Positions 1-11,290 of a stretch of 64,000 nt of DNA are shown here, in pieces; position 1 is the stretch's first letter; each line of letters begins with the position of its first letter. This stretch comes from Strongylocentrotus droebachiensis (taxonomy: Eukaryota > Echinodermata > Echinoidea > Camarodonta > Strongylocentrotidae). Position numbers and translations under genes: made by a program. The stretch lies in assembly GCA_035222895.1 (NCBI GenBank), contig JAVYIG010006565.1, positions 51,722-115,721 on the forward strand, written 5' to 3'. The notes below the pieces were generated by a model. The model did no database searches. It saw only the letters and a program-made list of their open reading frames with translations, and had not been told where the DNA came from.

Positions 1-780
1 CGCTACATCTCAGATACCCCCTGTGCTACCAAAATAGCTGCATTCTTCATCGGAAACGGCAGAAAACGACCCCGAAGTGCATCCTTCAAGGTCACACTCT
101 AGGTCCCTAGAGGCTTTACGGGTAACAGAAGCGCCCCTCTTCATCCTCCCAGCGAGACCTTGGTATACGCACTTGGTGTAGTCTTTCAGACCCTTGGGGA
201 TAAGAAGATAGCCGCTCTATTTTAAGAATCACCAATGGGTATCGAACTTCGACTTCAATGTCGAAGCGCATAATCCACCGTGAACATTCACGTATTCTAC
301 TAGGTCCGATTGTAAGAGATTGTCTTAAGAGGAAAGCATAATTCTTTTTACACCAAACATTATGAACGTCTTTACTTCTAATAGCAGAACAAATTCTATC
401 CTACACTGCGTTGCTTATTTAACACGATTCTAAGGACTTTGAAGAAATTTACCTAGGGCATCCCGTCACCCCAATACCCTATTGTCTTATTTACAGAATC
501 CATGTTTGGTTTACGTAATGTCTTCATCGTGTTCGCTCATTTCAATGCGCGACGAAAAATTCTACTGAAATTGCCCTAACTTGAATTTTCGAAAGTCTCC
601 GCGATCGTTTTAGTCGTTGGGCCTCTGATTTAGAAAGTTCTAAATGGAGTATAAAACTTGACATCGTTTATTTTTTGAGGAAGTGTTTTACAAAGATACG
701 TACTCTCCTTTTCACTCATAGTTCAAGTGGTACTTCGAAAGACGTATAGCCAACTCGAAAATGTACTCTTGACTTTAAAT
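1..780. other. AT-rich spacer, nothing recognised
   Basis: I see no open frame, repeat boundary or splice-site pair that I can support in this stretch. Base composition is mixed but not coding-like, and stop codons are frequent in all six frames. Confidence 0.5.
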
Positions 781-1400
781 GTCATGTCTAAATGGATCCT
801 TCTAGGGGTACCTTGCTAAAGACGAAAGGCTTGCTGTATTTCATATCACTTCAGACTATATCGAAATCGATATCTGAAGTACGACAACATTATCAAAGCC
901 GGTCGGGAAAATATGAATCGGGGTTTCCCCAACAGGTCAAGTTTCAGGTTCTTCTATCCTTCGCCTCACTCATCCCTCCGCTATGTGCATACATATTTCG
1001 GTATGAAAGACCACTTGAGTCTCTCGATGCTGGCGAACCGTGGAGGAAAGAATCTCAGGTGTCTCATGACATGGGAAGCGCCCTGGGACGGGACGTGAGA
1101 GGTGTCCTGACACCGCATCGGCGCCGGGGGAATCAAAGACGTGGGCATCTCTATAGTATACAATGCCCGTCGAAAACTGACACCTTTTCGTTTTTTGCCT
1201 TCCCTTGGTGTTCTTGGTGTGGTCTGAAACCCGCCGAGGTAGATGCTCCCTTGTGCCACCTGCCTGCTCTCCACGGTGATCGGAGTTCCCAAGAGGTACA
1301 ATATATTGGCATATCAATCCATGAATTTGTACTGTTCGGGTTTGATCACTTTGTCTTAAAATCATACGTTCAAGCTTTATGCAAATAACAATGTTATTTT
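781..1400. other. GC-richer island with competing open frames
   Basis: This segment is clearly richer in G+C and CpG than its flanks. It carries the longest open frame of the window (198 codons, + strand, 792-1388) together with frames of 147 and 106 codons on the opposite strand. None of the translations contains a domain I recognise. Overlapping long frames on both strands are expected when stop codons are depleted by GC content, so I do not call a gene. It could be an exon of either strand, a first-exon/promoter island or an old repeat. I found no convincing acceptor/donor pair around it. Confidence 0.3.
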
Positions 1401-3155
1401 CCGAAATCCACACATTTTACAAATCCATCTCATTCAGAATAACTCCGTATTATTTAAAAGAAAGTTGAGTACCGGTCATAACATTTTATGTGACTGAAAC
1501 TGTCAACAAATTATTAGGACGGCTTAATCATGGGCCACTTCGGAATCCTCAAAATGATAACATGTTTAGTCAATCTTGTTGAAGAAAACAAATCATTTAT
1601 AAAAAAAAGCGCCACGCGTACACTTACTGTTAGGGTAAGACTTCACAACCATGCAGCGTGTAAAATTTGAAATGTAAAGTCATCTTGCTATCATTCTATC
1701 CTTTTCATATAACATTGCTAAAAAGTATACTGATTGTCTTGAACGTACTAGGAAGAATAAGAAGAATTTTTAAAATGAGAAAGTTCACAAGTTATTTTCA
1801 CCCTTGAAAAAACTAACCTCTCCCAGCGTAATAACGTTGTATGTTTGTGGTATAACGGATTTGTTTTTTGTTTTTGAAACGCTACGAACGTCATTACCCA
1901 GACATACACAATTATATCGACACCCTCTCGCACACTTTGTAACCTCCGGAGTGCGAAGTGAAGGAAAAGCTATTTTCGCATATTATTTATTCATATCATG
2001 GGTGGATGAACGACGATTCGACTGTCTCATGTTCGAATTATCGCGAAGAATATGTGAAACACATGAATTCTCTTGGGGGGAAGACAAGATTTATGTAAAA
2101 GAAAGTATATGTGAGGACCAAGCCATTTCTCAACAGTGGGAATTCAACGATAATCTTGCCTGGATTCAGATTTCGACTTTTAACACCTAACGAATGAGAC
2201 CCGATCAAAGCCAAGAGGTCATGGATAATAACCGGTGAGGATTCCATGTCAATCAAACGATCATGAAAAGAAAATTCTATTTTATACATCATGGCATTAA
2301 TTCCTTGAAATGCAAGAGCGCCTTAACAGCAGCCATGGATGCTAAAGCAGGGGTAATAATTGCGGAGCACCAGGAGTGTCAAGCATGACAGATATGAGCG
2401 TTATACAAAACCATACTATTATTTTGTTTAAACATAGTTGTGGCTTACACCTAGTAAATAAAGATCAAATATGTAATAACAATTTAATTTTTTTTTTTTT
2501 TGGGGGGGGGGGGGTTAAACCCACTATTATTATTATCATAAGAGCGCAATGGAGAGAGTTTGACACGGACTTTTAAGGAGAAAGAAAACGACAATGGTGC
2601 ATATTAAACACATTGACAGCTTGAAGTGAAATCCGAGAGCCCCGGATGCATTCAGGGGGCACTTTGACTTCCAGATCATATCCGTTCACATTGATATTAC
2701 ACCCCCATCACTCCCACAGCAATGCTCACCGGGTCAGAGAAGTAGGTGACTCTTTTTAATATATTTACATTAGCTCAAATAACAAATGAAGTGACTGCGA
2801 CTCACTTTCAAAGAAGTAGGGCGATATCAATATCAATGTGTTCCATTTTACAGAGAGGGGTGTGATATTATAAAGCTAAGCAAAGCAATTCATATTTTGC
2901 TATCTGATATCATTTCATTTGTATGTGCCTCTTATTGGGTTGTTCATGTATGATACGGTCATATATCCTAAAAGAAAGGTACGGTCTTTACACGGCTTAA
3001 TCCTAGATCCGAAAAATTGTAGATTATCCCGCGAATCAGCAATTTTCCTGCGATTATTATGATAATAAAAAATAATAATGATAATTTTAACACTGATACT
3101 GATAATAATATATTACTATTACTAATACTATAGTAGTAATAGTACTATTTTTTAA
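1401..3155. other. AT-rich spacer with homopolymers
   Basis: No gene is visible. The stretch holds a T-run followed directly by 13 G (2502-2514) and an ATA/TAA-rich low-complexity patch at about 3055-3150. Open frames here (for example 1804-2190) have no splice context or recognisable content. Confidence 0.45.
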
Positions 3156-3359
3156 ACCAGGGCAGCCTCATCAGCCTCATCAACATCAATGCTGTTCTTC
3201 TTTAGGGCCCTGCAATTAGTATTACCCCAAGCAATAGACAGGTACCCATTTACACCTTGGTGGAGAGTGGCAAATGTGGAGAATTAATGTCTGGCCAAAG
3301 GACCCTCAACCTTTTGATTGAGAGTCAAGTAAATGAACCACTATACCACGACACCTCCA
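3156..3359 (-). repeat. tRNA-derived SINE, family B
   Basis: On the minus strand the tRNA-like head starts at the high-coordinate end, with a GGTATAGTGG-type box A region and a degenerate box B. The body matches the copy at 60956-61160 over nearly its whole length: shared CCAGGG start, GCCCTGCAATT block, GAGAGTGGCAAATGTGGA block, and the AACCACTATACCACG end. Two copies of one unit in 64 kb support an interspersed RNA-polymerase-III-derived repeat. I cannot name the published family. Confidence 0.7.
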
Positions 3360-3634
3360 CTCATCACCTTAATTTTTAGTAATGCATTTTATATAAAGTC
3401 GACGCTCCTTGATAATTATAACTAACCCACTATCATTTTCGCATCAATAGCCTTGCCCAGTATTCTAGGTAATGAATTCCGTGCTAAAACCTGGTAAATA
3501 TTATCAAGTTCTGAGACTAATGCCTCGGCCAAGGAGATTAGTAGCGGGCAAGGATTCGAACCCCAACCCTTAAGAAAAAAAATCTTCACTTTTTTCAAAT
3601 ATACAGTCGAAACATTTATATGTTAATAACTCAC

Positions 3635-3689
3635 CTGTCTACTTCTATCGTGCGTCCCAGACTTGCTTCAAGTACTGTCGATGAGGATC
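3635..3689 (-). CDS. Candidate 55-bp internal exon, product unknown
   Basis: Read on the minus strand, this short segment is flanked by two near-consensus splice sites. Upstream is a long pyrimidine tract ending in ACTTCACAG (acceptor AG at 3691-3690). Downstream is the donor ACAG|GTGAGT (3634-3629). One frame is open through the whole exon and reads SSSTVLEASLGRTIEVD, entering after one base of a codon and leaving after two. The in-frame stop comes just inside the intron, as expected if the exon boundary is real. A second donor-like site (GTAG|GTGAGT) lies about 180 bases upstream, but the short exon it would end has a stop in the matching phase. Neighbouring coding exons could not be identified, so the protein is unknown. 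Chance occurrence of both sites around 55 open bases is possible. Confidence 0.4.
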
Positions 3690-4054
3690 CTGTGAAGTTG
3701 GAATAGAAATGAGGATAGGGTGGAAAATGAATACTATCAAATATGAATGCAACTGGATATTTTGTGGGGGATGCGCGATCAGGAGTGTGAAACAGAGAAA
3801 GTTGCCAACTCACCTACAATTCCTTATAGTTATAGTGGAATCAGCTATGAAATAAAACACTGTACGTATACCATGTTTAGGATCTCGGATTGCTTTATGG
3901 GGCGAATTTAAATATGAATTAACCATTACCGTTTTGACCTGACACGTCAATCAAATAACTGCAGTGTATCAAATTTTGAGAAAATGCACATAGACTGTCG
4001 AAGGACGTTCTTGAAAGCATTCGCAAATAATAATTGTGACTCCATTTGTTCATT

Positions 4055-4067
4055 TTCTCTCTCTATA

Positions 4068-4110
<43 letters not shown>

Positions 4111-4121
4111 GTCTCTCTCTT
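4055..4121. repeat. (CT)n microsatellite
   Basis: Almost uninterrupted CT dinucleotide array with a few T and G interruptions. Confidence 0.95.
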
Positions 4122-4414
4122 CATCAAATAATTAAAACACTCTTTTGACACACCTTTAACCATTTCTATTGACAGACATCATTCAAATTGTGAAGGAATC
4201 AACGGATGTTCTGTACAGTATTTAGGTTAATCATCGGAAACATCGGATTGATGTTCAGCATGTTTCAAGGAATCGAATTTTCATTGAAAGGTATTTATTC
4301 GATCTCATCGTAAGTTTTCCGCAATATAGAGCAATTTCTTGATTCATAATGGGGCGACCTTGTCACTAAATATGGCTATTGTGGAAGAACCTTATTCCCA
4401 TGTTCTGATGTATA
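4122..4414. other. Spacer with one isolated acceptor-like site
   Basis: A pyrimidine tract ending in TTGACAG at about 4174 is followed by a short open stretch reading IIQIVKESTDVLYSI. No good donor follows, so this is noted only as a weak exon-like signal. Confidence 0.25.
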
Positions 4415-4628
4415 TACTCTCTTTAAAAAAAAGAGTGAATTTTCAAAATCACGGACGTCACTCCTCTGGAGAGTGAAAATGTAGTGAAAATAGAGTGAAC
4501 ATTCACTCTTTTCTTCTTTTCTTCACTCTAAAATCAATCGATTTTCACTCCTAAACAAGTGATCACGGACGTCACTCCCAAGAAAGTGAAAATAGAGTGA
4601 AAATTCACTTTTTTTTTTAAAGAGAGTA
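4415..4628. mobile_element. TA-flanked MITE, 214 bp
   Basis: The two ends are inverted copies: TACTCTCTTTAAAAAAAAGA at the left and its mirror (…TTTAAAGAGAGTA) at the right, continuing into GTGAATTTTC/GAAAATTCAC. TA at both ends fits a TA target-site duplication as in Tc1/mariner-like elements. The interior has two copies of CACGGACGTCACTCC and several GAGTGAAAATAGAGTGAA motifs in both orientations, so the whole unit can fold back. It has no coding capacity. Confidence 0.75.
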
Positions 4629-6454
4629 CCTTCATATTCTTTAACATAATACACAGTAGTGCGTTGCAACAGTGAATTTATCTATTTTGTCGTGACCTAG
4701 CCGTTCCATCAGCTGATAAGTGATACAGTGAATTATTCGTCAAGGAATCCAAGCGTATTTTCCGCTGCACTTAGGTGTGAACTGTTAGAAAGTTAGAACA
4801 AGATAAGGAGAGACAATGTGCTCCAATGGTTTCCTCCCAACTCTCTTAAGTATGATTTTTGTGGCGGATGTACTATTCTGCTGAAAAGGAGTTTGTTATC
4901 AGCTAATATCACATTCTTAATGTTCTTGAAAACGAAGTGGTTTTCCAAGTTCCACATACCAGGTGAACTATTACATATTTTGTTAAAGGTTGTTGGGTTG
5001 GAATGTAGGGTTAACCATTAACAAAATACTTTAGAGGGTTTACATAGGTCAAAGTTACTGTCTAAGCAACATATTGTCACACACAGGTTGATCATATAGA
5101 GAGTTTGAAACTATACTTGCTTATTGACTTGCACTGCTACGAAAGGGAGACAGGGACTCATGTGCCCCCACCAACAAAATGGTCCCCCCCCCCCTTGATA
5201 AAATATCGGGAAAGGACGGGAGTTACATGTTCATCACATAATTCCCCTATATTACCGAATTGAAAGCACTGTGGTTTACTTAGTTTTACCCTTTATCTTT
5301 GGGAGGCTGATTTAGTGCTAATAATTTGCACAAACTGTCTGTGTTGACACCGTTTCATCATCGTTACCCACATCACACTGTGAGACCAAGGAGTAATAAC
5401 TCCTTGGTGAGACACAGCTTGGCGAAAACGCGCGAAACCATTTAAAGCCCGTCTGTACTAGTTTAGCTAGGGGGGATTAGACCTCTCTGCGAGTTCACTG
5501 ACAGGTGGTTATCTCATCAACTAAGCTCTCAACTAACATAAGAAAAAGAGGATCATGTGGGACCAACAGGCACCGATTAGGGAAGTTTTCTATATAGAGT
5601 GATCAAGTAGCTACAAGTAGGACAGTGGAGCTTTAATGCAGGAAGCACCAAGCTGCCAATTTCTCCTTGATTTGTCTGCGCTGGAATAGAAATCCCAGGC
5701 AATCTCGATTTGTATCTATTAAATAAAGGAAGTCAGGGGGAACGAAGATTGTCACCAAAGACGTGCCGTGTTTCACGCTCTCGTCACTCCAGTCTGCCCT
5801 ACTTATCTTTAATAACCCGGGTGCCCCTCAGAGAAAGTTTCATGTTTCAATGTTATATTCTGATGTGCTTGCGGCTCGAGTGAGCTTATGAATCTTTCAC
5901 GCGAGGGCCTTTTTTAAACCGCTCCAAATCGAATTTGATAGCTAAATTCCCATCATAATTCGTTGTAGTTGGAGCATGTCATATGCTATTAGTAAACGAT
6001 TTAGTATCATCCAAGAATTGTTCAATTTGGATAGTTCTTTCGATTATGGAGACGTTAATGCTTTTAAAAAACACTTCAATGATCGGCACACCGTAAATGG
6101 AACTGTTGTAGATTGTGGTGTGCAAGAACTTTCCGAAGCAAATGGGGGTGGAGGGAGGGGATCGCTGCCCTTTTTTAAACACACATTTCGAACGAGAGAG
6201 GGGAAAACAAATCAGCCTCTTTTAAGTTTGAAAAGTTTGCAGTACATTTTTCGAACTACCAATTGTGTCGCAACTAGGGGTAAAAAGCGCAAGACCAGTC
6301 AGCATTCATTGGAAGGAGAGGGGCGGGGTGGAAACTCTTACTCCAACTGGATAGGGCGACATGTGCGAATGTGGGAGGTGGTATACTGATGATAATAATA
6401 ATGATATAACGCTTAATACAAAGTACCGTCTCGGATTCATACACGCACAAAGTG
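4629..6454. other. Spacer; short hairpin at 5385-5408
   Basis: No gene or transposon boundary is recognised. The one structured item is a perfect hairpin at 5385-5408 with arms ACCAAGGAGT and ACTCCTTGGT around AATA. A C-run lies at about 5185-5195. Open frames of 137 and 67 codons near 5976-6389 lie on opposite strands over G-rich sequence and look fortuitous. Confidence 0.45.
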
Positions 6455-6668
6455 CACCATCTCCACTCCCTGGGGAGTATTCCTACTCTTTGATCTCCGT
6501 GAGGGCATATGGCAATTACTAACTCACAGACTTTTGTCATCCCGATTCCCATTTCCCTCATGGGTATGGAGTGGCAAACGAAGATTTATGCCTTGCCAAA
6601 GGACATGAGTGCGGTGTCGGGGATCCAACCCGCGCCCTTCGCATTTCAAGTCAAGTCTTTAAACTACA
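6455..6668 (-). repeat. tRNA-derived SINE, family C
   Basis: On the minus strand a tRNA-like head ends in a box-B-like GGTTGGATCC. The distal body carries CTCCACTCCCTGGGG (plus-strand reading), which recurs in the copy at 53323-53545. The two copies are diverged but keep the same order of blocks. Confidence 0.55.
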
Positions 6669-6718
6669 ACACAATCTGCGCATTGCCCTTTTAGGATAGA
6701 AACTTTTAATCTTCCCAG

Positions 6719-6722
<4 letters not shown>

Positions 6723-6759
<37 letters not shown>
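6723..6759. repeat. (TC)n microsatellite
   Basis: Uninterrupted TC dinucleotide array of about 37 bases. Confidence 0.95.
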
Positions 6760-6762
<3 letters not shown>

Positions 6763-8093
6763 GTTTCCTTCATCCGATCTTGACATTCGAGGGAGGGAAG
6801 GAAGGTAGGAGGTGGTTGCCCCTGGCGCAACGCCACATTTCCCAACACAACTCACGGAAGGGAACCGTCGGGCATACCCCTATAATTGATAGTGCAGACG
6901 GGATGTTTAAACTGTGGGCCCTTGAAAAGCTTTCGATCCACTCCACGTAGCATCAACACATGTCTCTCGCAAGTGGTGTCTTAATGCCTTTCTCGATTTC
7001 ATGAAATTATCGTGAATTTGCGTGAAGGTCTTTCAAAACTGCACATCCCTTTCTCTGTATTGTGACAGAGACTACTTCGTGATCCGATGGCGAAATTCCG
7101 AGAAGGCCATTAATGACTATGAGAAAACAGCCCCCCCCCCCCTTCCTCCCCCTCCCGGTACTTCGGCTAGTTCTGAGCCATTACAAGAAGGAGAGATCCT
7201 AGAGAGGTTTGATCAGGGTCGTAGCCAGAGGGAACCAGACAAAATGAATACTAGGAAGACTGCTGTCTGCAATTTTGCATTTCATATTCTCTTCTCATTC
7301 CATTTCACTCGTATCCAGAAATAAATGTGAAGAGTTGAAACTTTTTAATTCATTCATGTCCCGTTTGGAATATTTCCCCCAAGTTGTGTTCATGAAACTA
7401 ATGACCCCCCTCCAAAGGGCTGCAGTAACAACCCTAGGATAGCAATTTTCTGACGGATTACATAGGAAAAAAGTTGTCTTCTGGTACTTTGGAAGAAACT
7501 TTTTTTAATTTAATAGAAAAAACAACATATTATACAATCTACATTAGCATTTAATTTCATCCAACATGTCAAATATAAGAGGTTTTCTAATATATTTGTG
7601 CATGAAAGGGCAGCGGACAGATGTCGAACATCATAAAATAGCAAAGAATTACAGAGTCACATCGAACAAAGTAAATATCTATATCCAAACATAAAATGTA
7701 TATATCATTAACAAACTTCCACTAGCCTAAAAGTCAGATACTGCAAAAGAAACAACACACCGAAAAAAAAACTCTATTACAACCATATAGTTGACGCATA
7801 CTCTGCGATTGTTTACAAGCAAGTGATGAACTCTGAATTGAAAATAATATTCATTGATGAGTCAATGGATCAACCCACCTGCACACCCACAATCAAGGAA
7901 AAATATGGGATACATATTTGTGGAACTCTCTAGTGCAGCACGATATTCCTCTTACACTATATCTCAATCTAATCGATTTTGTGGGAACAATATCATACCT
8001 AGGTTTTCAAGTTCAAGATACAGAGAAGGTCTTCGTGAGTCATCTCTATGAATTCCGTGCCCCGACTTTGAAATTAGACTTGATATCCCCTCC
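6760..8093. other. Spacer without recognised gene
   Basis: Contains a 12-C run near 7131 and AT-rich sequence. A plus-strand open stretch at about 7880-8090 (reading …VQDTEKVFVSHLYEFRAP…) runs into the left end of the MITE at 8094. It has no supporting splice sites and is not called. Confidence 0.4.
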
Positions 8094-8593
8094 AAACCCA
8101 ATCGGTAGAGGATAGTTCCCGGGTCTCAATATTACCTTCCAATAATAAAAAATGTAATATAAATATATGTTTTTAAATAATTTATAAAACGCAATATAAA
8201 TATATGTTTTGAAAAGTGAATAGAGGTGGGTTAAGGGAAGGGAATCATATGCATAGTATAAGAGGGAGTTGAAGACGATTTGAAGTATAAAGCCGTCGTG
8301 AAGTGACTTTGTAAATGCTTGCAATTAGTGTTTTCTCGCATATGGCATTGCAGAGAGGGAACGAAGAACTAGAAAGGAAGAAACAAGCAAACAAACACAC
8401 TAACAAACAAACAAATTGAGAAAGATAGAAAGAAAGAAAGAATGAAACAATATTGAAAAAAGGAGAGAAAGAAAGTTGGAAAATATCTCTTTCTTTGGCA
8501 AGCTGTACAAAAGTGGTTCACGCATATAGCGCATACGCAGTAGCTTTGTAAGGTAATATTGAGACCCAGGAACTATCCTCTACAAACCCAATC
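8094..8593. mobile_element. MITE with ~33-bp TIRs and 10-bp TSD
   Basis: The left end at 8105 (GTAGAGGATAGTTCCCGGGT, continuing CTCAATATTACCT) matches the reverse complement of the right end at 8551-8583 with a single mismatch over 33 bases. The direct repeat AAACCCAATC flanks both sides (8094-8103 and 8584-8593), with one extra G at the left junction. A 9-10 bp duplication is typical of Mutator-like elements, so a non-autonomous MULE relative is the best guess. Inside are two tandem copies of AATATAAATATATGTTTT and a purine-rich tract. No transposase is encoded. Confidence 0.85.
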
Positions 8594-9063
8594 ATGGTTT
8601 TGCTTTTCTGTTAGCTGGCCTCTTGTATGATTTTCAGTTGAGCGCATCAACCCGATCATCCATAGCTTGTCGTAATCGAAGTTGCCACACCTCGCAAGGG
8701 CATATCCCTTTTCAAAGTCATTTATTGATCTTCGACATAACACCTCTCGACAATGATCTTATGGTAGTCAACAGGAAGTGCCGAAGCCGGCCGAAGGCAT
8801 CATTTCCGTTCCGACCAATTCAGACCATGTCCGCCAGAGCGTATTCTAACGCAACACCAGGTCAACTCGATGGCCGGAAGATTGCGTTGTCCAGGTTCTG
8901 GCTCTGTATTTCGTTAATTAAGGATATTAAGCTGGATTTTGCCACTTTGATAGCAATCAATACCCCAGCCCCGTTAGTCCTTTCCTACCTGGTTACCTAC
9001 ACGCGTTTGTTATTTCGCTATATCTTGGAGAAAACAAAACAAAGATACAGCCTGTGTGTGTAA
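8594..9063. other. Moderately GC-rich segment, 146-codon open frame
   Basis: A plus-strand frame (8623-9063) is open for 146 codons. It lacks recognisable motifs, and neither end has a convincing start context or splice site. The sequence is more complex than the flanks and includes a GCCGAAGCCGGCCGAAGGC stretch and CGTTAATTAAG. It may be a conserved non-coding element or a chance frame. Confidence 0.25.
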
Positions 9064-9640
9064 GATGAAATCCCCATCAATCTAGGTCACAACACCATAG
9101 ACGGAATAAAGCACTCTATAAATTCTAAAGCTCTCCTAATTTGCTTTGAATATATTGAAATGAACCGTAGCTTGCGGTATAGAAAATCCGAGAAAATCTT
9201 TCAAAAGGAAGTTCGGGTTAAAGAAAAGACAATAAAACCTGTGTTGAAAAATCAGGACATTGATATAATCTTTTATGTTACTGTTTTAGAATTATTCCAA
9301 TCATGCTGGGGCAATCTATAATGATTGGCCTAGTAGTTCTAGTAGCTCACTTTGGGGCCTAATTATGAAGAACGTAATTCAGAGAAGGAGGCCTTCAAAA
9401 TAATTTTGTTCAACAGGAATCTGGCGTGTGTCATATCATCTTTCATTTGTACTATGATAATTTAAATACAAGATTATGATGTAATCACATTCAGGGTTGT
9501 ACTATTATACTGTATTATAGCGTTGCCAATGTGACATGAGAACCATTCAAACTCAGATTCTCACCATACACCTTCCCTTTAAAGAAACAAACGTCATATT
9601 CCTATACTATGCCTTCGATGCAGTGGGTCAAAGGTCATCC
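9064..9640. other. AT-rich spacer
   Basis: No supported gene, repeat boundary or structured motif seen. Confidence 0.45.
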
Positions 9641-9990
9641 ATTCGAGAAGCAGGTGGCTCAAGATTGGGGTCATGACGTCACAATTACCAGCTCCCTGAT
9701 TCAATTGCAATCATAATCATTTTACCTTCAATCACTAATTGTATAAAGCATCGATTGACAATTTCTTCGGGGGCGCTGCGAGGCCGCCGATCCCTAAGCG
9801 TCGTCTTAAGATATACGACCTAGCCTCCTCAAACGGTCGGGCTTTCGCCCTTTTCACAAATTAACTCCAATTAATCTCTCCATCCTCCCGTGTTCATTAA
9901 GGTCAGAGCTATCCGTTCCATAAATAACAATGCCCCAATTTATGCAATGAGCGCGCCGAATTCAGATGCATACGTAATGATGGTCTCCTC
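9641..9990. promoter_or_regulatory. Candidate cis-regulatory module
   Basis: A complex, non-repetitive island rich in known transcription-factor core motifs. It has a perfect CRE palindrome TGACGTCA (9674-9681), an E-box CAGGTG just upstream, ATCGAT, several homeodomain-type cores (TAATCA, CAATTA, ATTAAT) and a CpG-containing middle. There is no open frame. The regulatory role is inferred from motif density alone; any target gene is unknown. Confidence 0.25.
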
Positions 9991-10119
9991 AGAGACGTTG
10001 ATAATATTGCGTGTAGGTGGTGTGCGTATATCATTATGAAGAATATCGTGATCTACTTTTTTATGGCAGTGTAAGAAATAACATTGTCATAATTCATGCA
10101 TCAAATCAAATTTATTTGC

Positions 10120-10426
10120 CAGTGAGGCAGGGGCGGCGATTTCTGTTCATGACCGGGGGGGACGAATGCGATTTTTTTTACAAGGATGTTATGCGAGGGA
10201 GCGTAGCGACCGAGCGATTTTTGTTTTTGCAATTTTATTAGTCTAAACGCTGCACTCTTGGGCCCTCCGGAGCCTAAAAGTGTGTTGAATTAATTATTCA
10301 GTATATGCTATACAATTTTTTTTGCACTTTTTCAATTTTCCGGGGGGGACGATCCCCCCCTAAAGAAATTGAGGGGGGGACGTGTCCCCCCCCGTCCCCC
10401 CCGGGATCGCCGCCCCTGCAGTGAGG
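10120..10426. mobile_element. hAT-type MITE, 291 bp plus 8-bp TSD
   Basis: The element runs from 10128 (CAGGGGCGGCGAT) to 10418 (ATCGCCGCCCCTG), perfect 13-bp terminal inverted repeats beginning CAGGGG as in many hAT elements. The 8-bp direct repeat CAGTGAGG flanks it exactly (10120-10127 and 10419-10426). Just inside the right end are GGGGGGGAC/GTCCCCCCC arms that can pair. It has no coding capacity. Confidence 0.9.
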
Positions 10427-10940
10427 ACAGTCTGTTTAGCATAGACATTGGTAATTTGGCGGGTAGATTATATGATTTACAGAAAATATTCTGGAATGTG
10501 TGGTCTACGGTTGCTTTTGCATCAACATGATTAAGAAATAACTCAATTACATGTAAGATTCTATTTTTTTCCTTTATATCTTGATGTACCTTGAGGTTTG
10601 AAAAAGGTAAACAGTTGTTTGTCGAAAGAAATCTTGCCCTGACCTCATCATGATTATGTACACAAATCACATGCGCCCGGCCTGTCATTCTATGGATGAC
10701 CAGAATGATTGATTATCCAGTAAAACAATAAATTGGTCTAATTCTTGTATATATACGATTCATCGTTTACTTTCTTTTCCTTTTTAACATATTCAGTTTG
10801 ACCTCCTTTAAGCCTGAAGTTTTGAAGGAAAATATCTGCAGTGAAATTCCTCTTATTGGTAAGGACAAACAAAATCGAAATAATTTTTATAATGGCAATG
10901 ATAGAGGGTTCTAGTCTGAAAGTGTCCATGTCTGGCACAT
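10427..10940. other. Spacer
   Basis: AT-rich with no supported gene or repeat boundary. Confidence 0.4.
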
Positions 10941-11056
10941 TAGGGACTTTTAGATTTGCGTGGACTGATACGTGTGACGTCCATTCAAGGCAGTGCATTA
11001 AAAGGACGTCGATCGTAGCAATCCACGTTGTCGTTGTGCAAATCTAAAAGTCCCTA
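10941..11056. mobile_element. Palindromic MITE, copy 1
   Basis: Begins TAGGGACTTTTAGATTTGC and ends with the exact mirror GCAAATCTAAAAGTCCCTA. The arms continue inward, with a GTGGAYTGMTACG block and an ACGTC core. The same family recurs as a cleaner copy at 30247-30382. Relative to that copy the left arm here lacks about ten bases after ATTTGC. TA at both termini suggests TA target duplication. Confidence 0.85.
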
Positions 11057-11154
11057 TTGTCACTCCTGGCGCTGTGGACATTATCCAAGTTAACATTCAA
11101 CCGACTTAAGCACGTTAGCTATTACAGCGCTCAAGCATTGAGATGAATAATTTT

Positions 11155-11290
11155 TGCTAGGTACTTATTTAGGACTTCACCTGTGTCGAGTGTGGAAAAT
11201 GTAGATTCTTGTCTTGCCAAAGGACGTTAGTGCCGCAACAGGGAAACGAACCCCATACCCTGTGGTTCACAGTCCTTGTATCTTCAAAAT
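11155..11290 (-). repeat. Partial tRNA-derived SINE
   Basis: Contains CTTGCCAAAGGACGTTAGTGC followed by a CGAACCCCATACCCTG box-B-like region, the same order as in families B and C. The remainder is diverged or truncated. Confidence 0.45.

Noticed and set aside
792-1388. 198-codon plus-strand open frame as a protein-coding gene
   Set aside because: No recognisable domain, no splice or promoter signals, and equally open frames on the opposite strand of a GC-rich segment.
3816-3847. 31-bp micro-exon between TTTCATAG and GTAG|GTGAGT (minus strand)
   Set aside because: In the phase required by the exon at 3635-3689 it contains a stop codon; kept only as a possible untranslated piece.
9000-9045. 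Minus-strand micro-exon after a strong TTTTCTCCAAG acceptor
   Set aside because: Only 27-35 bases long, with no partner exon and no coding support.
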